64,000 nucleotides of DNA from Polyangiaceae bacterium. Lineage in GTDB: Bacteria; Myxococcota_A; Polyangia; Polyangiales; Polyangiaceae. Under the pieces are notes generated by a model that saw only the letters and a list, made by a program, of their open reading frames with translations, did no database searches and had not been told where the DNA came from. Position numbers and translations under genes: made by a program. Below are positions 61,059 to 64,000 of the stretch, one piece after another (within the stretch, counting starts at the first letter, position 1; the number at the start of each line of letters is the position of its first letter). The DNA is taken from assembly GCA_016719945.1 (NCBI GenBank), contig JADJYE010000032.1:248001-312000 (forward strand). The letters are read 5' to 3'.

Positions 61059-62090
61059 TCAGCGCGCTGTGCTCGGCCCGAGGTTGCCATGAGCGACCAC
61101 GATCGCCTCGCTCTCCAGATCCACTCCGAACATTGCCGCCTCTCGCGGCCCCATGCGGCGATAGATGACCTCCCAGCGGATCGGCAGGTCCGTCACCTCC
61201 TGAGGGAAGACGAGCCGCGCCTCCGCTGGCTCCCCGCTCGCCGGCACGCGCCGATCCCTGAGCTGTCGCCGCCGCAGCCCGTGCTCCGTCATCACCAGCT
61301 CGAGCTCGCGAGAGAGCACGACCGGCGTCGCGTGAACGATCTGGGGCCCCTCCCCCGCCGCCGCGTGAACCTCGAGCCGCCGGAACATGTCACCCGTCGG
61401 GACGGCGTGCCCGGCCCCGGTCGCGATCAGCGTGACGTCGACCGTGCGCTCGAGCCCGCGTCGCGCGCTCACCGTGAGCGCGCTCCGCAGCAGCGCGGCG
61501 TCCCCCTGCACGCGGAACGTGTGGTCCTTGTGCGGGCGCTCACCGGGGTGGGCCCGCATGTGGCAGCTCCCGCAGGTCTGGTCGCGCTGCGGTGAGGCGG
61601 CGTGCTCCTCCACGGTGCTCTGCATCGCCGCCTCTTGTGGCTCAGGGAACTCGAACTGGTGACAGCTCGCGCAGCCCTCCGCGTCTGCGCCGCGCCCCTT
61701 GAAGCTCAGGTGCGTCCCGGCCGCGGCCTCACCCTTCGGGACGTGGCAGGTGATGCAGGCCACACCCAAGTGGCGCGCGGGCGACGAGGCGTCCTCGAGC
61801 GGGGCCTCGGGCGCGTGACACCCGCGGCAGAAGGCGAGCGGCTCGATCGCGTAGGCCGACAGGAACACCGGGTCGTCCCAGGAGCGCGCATGGAGGGACG
61901 AGCGCCACTCGGCGGCGACGTCGGCGTGGCAGCCCTCACAGCGGGCGTTGTCCTCGAGCTTGTCGACCCGCTCGGCAGTCACGGACGGCTCGTGCGCGCG
62001 GGAGGCGCCGGCGTGCGACAGCCGCGGCGGCGCAGGGCCGCCCTCGACGCCACACGACGCCACCAGCACCAGGGCGAGGCGAAGCCGCAC
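61059..62090 (-). CDS. Pentaheme c-type cytochrome, lipoprotein
   Basis: A 343-residue exported protein with five CxxCH heme sites: CEGCH, CRGCH, CITCH, CASCH and CGSCH, in the first 175 residues. The short signal ends in LVASC, a lipobox. The C-terminal half (about 200-340) is beta-rich without hemes. The heme spacing (with CHAPEAPLED and CHVPKGE) resembles the cytochrome c554 family. Likely periplasmic or outer-surface electron carrier, co-transcribed with the downstream lipoprotein. Electron partner unknown. Confidence 0.9.
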   Translation of the reverse strand: MRLRLALVLVASCGVEGGPAPPRLSHAGASRAHEPSVTAERVDKLEDNARCEGCHADVAAEWRSSLHARSWDDPVFLSAYAIEPLAFCRGCHAPEAPLEDASSPARHLGVACITCHVPKGEAAAGTHLSFKGRGADAEGCASCHQFEFPEPQEAAMQSTVEEHAASPQRDQTCGSCHMRAHPGERPHKDHTFRVQGDAALLRSALTVSARRGLERTVDVTLIATGAGHAVPTGDMFRRLEVHAAAGEGPQIVHATPVVLSRELELVMTEHGLRRRQLRDRRVPASGEPAEARLVFPQEVTDLPIRWEVIYRRMGPREAAMFGVDLESEAIVVAHGNLGPSTAR

Positions 62091-62139
62091 GCGCGAGAGG
62101 CTACACCTCGTCGAGCCGCGCCGGCAGGGGCTCGAGCGA

Positions 62140-62217
62140 CTACCCGTCGACGCGCTCGCAGGTCTTCATCGAGACCGTCGAACACTTGGGGCAAGGGACC
62201 TGAGCGAAACCGTGCAT
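62140..62217 (-). CDS. Tiny Cys-containing open frame (25 aa)
   Basis: From ATG 62217 to TAG 62,140-62,142, preceded by GGAGGACAC as a ribosome site. It encodes MHGFAQVPCPKCSTVSMKTC and ERVDG: a CxxC knuckle and a further Cys, in a 340-base stretch (62,091-62,432) that holds no other gene. Could be a real miniprotein with a partial zinc knuckle or a leader peptide for the cytochrome gene downstream; cannot be decided from sequence alone. The rest of the stretch shows nothing clear. Confidence 0.35.
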   Translation of the reverse strand: MHGFAQVPCPKCSTVSMKTCERVDG

Positions 62218-62432
62218 GTGTCCTCCGCGCGTAACGAGGTGTTGGCTCTCGACGGCGCGGAGGGCTCGTTTGCAGCGGCCGTGCCACGCTCGAGCCCCGC
62301 AAATCCGCGGAGAACGCTGGGGGATTCAGCGTAACGCCAGCGTCACACCGTAACGAACGAGCGCAGTCCCCACGTGCGCCGGAGGTCCTTCGCAGCAAAC
62401 TCGGTTTGACAACGGAGCGCGTCCCTCCTGTG

Positions 62433-63566
62433 ATGGCGCCCATGTCCAGTCGTCACCCTCGCGCCGCCTCGGCGCTTGCGCAGGTCCCTCGCCCGCGGGC
62501 CTCTCTCTTCGCTGCGCTCACCGCGGCGCTGTGCCTCTTCTCCGTCGGCTGCAACCTCACCGTGAAGCGGGTCAACTCGGCCGAGAAGAAGCCCAACAAC
62601 GTCTGGGTCTTCTTCACCGTCAAAGACGGCGACGAGCCCATCGGCGGCCTCAAGGCGGACGACTTCACGATCTACGAGGACGGCAAGGTCGTCTCGAGGT
62701 TCGAGAGCAAGCAGACGATCCAGAACCCGGACGTGGCGGCCGTCATGTACACGATGCTGCTCGTCGACATGAGCGGCAGCATCACCGAGGCCAACCAGGC
62801 CGACGCGCTCGTCGACGCGGCCAAGAGCTTCGCGCAGAAGGTCGGCAAGTCTCAGAAGGTCGGCGTGTACGCCTTCGACGGCTCCGACAAGCTGGAGAAG
62901 ATCGTCGGCTTCACCGAGGCCGAGGGCAGCGTCGACGCCGGACTCGAGCGCATGCGCACGTACAAAGGGAAAGACCCCTCGACCAACCTCCACGGCGCCG
63001 TCATCGAGGGACTGAAGGAGCTCGAGCGGGAGCTCGACAAGGACAAGCGGCCCCTCAAGTTCGGCACCCTCGTCACCTTCACCGACGGCACCGATCGCGC
63101 CAATCGCTACACGAAGGACCAGATGCGCGAGGAGATCCGGAAGAAGAACTACGACAACTACGAGAAGCTCGCGATCGGCGTCGGCGCCGACATCGGGGAG
63201 GGCGATCTCGGCGAGGTCGGCCCGGATGGCACGGAACTCGTCGCCGACAAGGCCAAGCTCAAGGACGCCTTCGACAAGATCGCCGACCGCATCGAGCGCC
63301 ACATGAAGCGCTTCTATCTGCTGTCGTATTGCACGCCCGCCCGCAAAGGGAAGCACGAGGTCGAGATCGAGGCGAAGGACCCGCAGTCCGGCAAGACCGG
63401 CGCGCTCGAGTACGAGTTCACCGCGGACGGCTTCGGCCCTCCCCCCGACTGCGACCCAGAGACGAAGCCCGCCTTCGATCTCAAGGCGCCCGTCGACGAG
63501 GACGGTGGCGGCGGCGGCGGTAGCGTTAAAGGCAGCGTCGAGGTGAAGGCCAAAACCGGGAAGTAG
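62433..63566 (+). CDS. VWA-domain lipoprotein
   Basis: A 377-residue exported protein. ATG 62433 or ATG 62442 leads into the signal and lipobox LCLFSVGC (Cys at about 41). A strand domain follows (VWVFFTVKDGDEPIGGLKAD), then a von Willebrand A domain with an intact MIDAS: DMSGS in TMLLVDMSGSITEANQ, and TFTDGTDRANR further on. The C-terminal region has CTPARKGKHEVEIEA and a Gly-rich linker (DEDGGGGGG). It likely binds metal-dependently to protein or surface partners. TTGACA at 62,406 could be a -35 element, with no clear -10. Confidence 0.88.
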   Translation: MAPMSSRHPRAASALAQVPRPRASLFAALTAALCLFSVGCNLTVKRVNSAEKKPNNVWVFFTVKDGDEPIGGLKADDFTIYEDGKVVSRFESKQTIQNPDVAAVMYTMLLVDMSGSITEANQADALVDAAKSFAQKVGKSQKVGVYAFDGSDKLEKIVGFTEAEGSVDAGLERMRTYKGKDPSTNLHGAVIEGLKELERELDKDKRPLKFGTLVTFTDGTDRANRYTKDQMREEIRKKNYDNYEKLAIGVGADIGEGDLGEVGPDGTELVADKAKLKDAFDKIADRIERHMKRFYLLSYCTPARKGKHEVEIEAKDPQSGKTGALEYEFTADGFGPPPDCDPETKPAFDLKAPVDEDGGGGGGSVKGSVEVKAKTGK

Positions 63567-63673
63567 TCGCGAGCCGGCTCGAGCTGCTCGAGAGCCGAGC
63601 CTTCAAGAGCGGCCTGGTGCAGCTGAAGTATACTGCACGCCCGCCGGCGTGAGCCGACGACAAAGGGGGACCC

Positions 63674-64000
63674 ATGACCGCTAGCGATGCGAGTGAACCC
63701 GTCAGGCCGACCCAGAGAAACCCGCTCGTGACCTGGTTGATCCCGACGCTGTGCTTCGTCGCCGCGCCGCCGCTCGGCAACTTTCTGGGCCAGACTGCGT
63801 TCCGCCTCGCGCCGAGCTTCGCGATGGTGGCGGGCGTCCTGATCACGCTCTTCACCATGCAGCGCATGACGGCCGAGCTCAACAGCGTGACGGGCAACAA
63901 GCTCGTCGGCTGGCACTACCTCATCCCCGTGTACGGCCTCTATTGGGCCTTCTCCACGCTCCGCAACGAGGTGGCCGCCGCCAAGGTCAAGGCGGGCAAG
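63674..64000 (+). CDS. Membrane protein, N-terminal part (runs off window)
   Basis: 109 codons are visible from ATG 63674 (preceded by AAAGGGGGA). Two or three hydrophobic segments are seen (LVTWLIPTLCFVAAPPLG, FAMVAGVLITLFTM, HYLIPVYGLYWAF) and a charged end (LRNEVAAAKVKAGK). No stop within the window. Family not identified; the GWHYLIPVYGLYWAF pattern is common in myxobacterial proteins of unknown function. Confidence 0.75.
   Translation, partial: MTASDASEPVRPTQRNPLVTWLIPTLCFVAAPPLGNFLGQTAFRLAPSFAMVAGVLITLFTMQRMTAELNSVTGNKLVGWHYLIPVYGLYWAFSTLRNEVAAAKVKAGK

Noticed and set aside
1..64000. CRISPR arrays or rRNA genes
   Set aside because: No regularly spaced direct repeats with unique spacers and no rRNA-like sequence were seen anywhere in the window.

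Overview
High-GC DNA (about 70% by eye) from a delta-proteobacterial lineage, most likely a myxobacterium (Myxococcota, probably Polyangiales/Sorangiineae). Supporting signs are a secreted protein with a MYXO-CTERM-like Cys-plus-hydrophobic-plus-Arg tail, many Gly/Ala/Ser-rich lipoproteins, bactofilins, a TIGR02996-type repeat-companion segment, sigma-54, and many large proteins of unknown function.

Layout. 0-6.4 kb: the end of a methionine aminopeptidase gene, a PLP trans-sulfuration-type enzyme, small membrane and FHA proteins, a CorA-like protein and a classical AAA ATPase. 6.4-16.5 kb (minus strand): a four-gene membrane-scaffold operon, a YqiJ-like OB-fold protein, a short SPFH-like protein, a YqiK-type flotillin and a 2094-residue AAA protein ending in a PilZ-like domain. 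16.6-19.9 kb: an orphan T6SS TssC-like sheath protein carrying an inserted repeat-companion segment, then two unknown genes. 19.9-27.1 kb (minus): a secreted phosphodiester glycosidase, murF-murD and an MMPL/RND exporter. 27.1-47.5 kb: lipoproteins, BtpA, a shortened FadB-like protein, a quinone oxidoreductase, a DUF1295 protein, an orphan molybdopterin oxidoreductase, rpoN and a bactofilin / pentapeptide-repeat operon. 59.5-64 kb: a lipoprotein, a pentaheme cytochrome, a VWA lipoprotein and a partial membrane protein.

A compact mobile element occupies 47,631-59,506 (about 11.9 kb). It lies between a tRNA-Leu(UAG) gene and a 52-bp perfect copy of that tRNA's 3' half. It encodes a tyrosine integrase, a ribbon-helix-helix regulator, small HTH proteins, a PD-(D/E)xK-like nuclease, a DnaB-N/RepA-type helicase, small and large terminase subunits and a few small, possibly virion-related proteins. 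No portal, capsid, protease or tail gene is recognisable, so it looks like a phage satellite rather than a full prophage. The integrase reading frame runs through the att core. By coordinate arithmetic, circularisation would replace its host-encoded C-terminus with an element-encoded one from the left end (47,683-47,918).

At least seven genes or gene parts carry single-base frame breaks, mostly in G/C runs. They include the essential gene murD. This pattern points to residual long-read or assembly indels rather than real pseudogenes, so the broken genes are described as single units.
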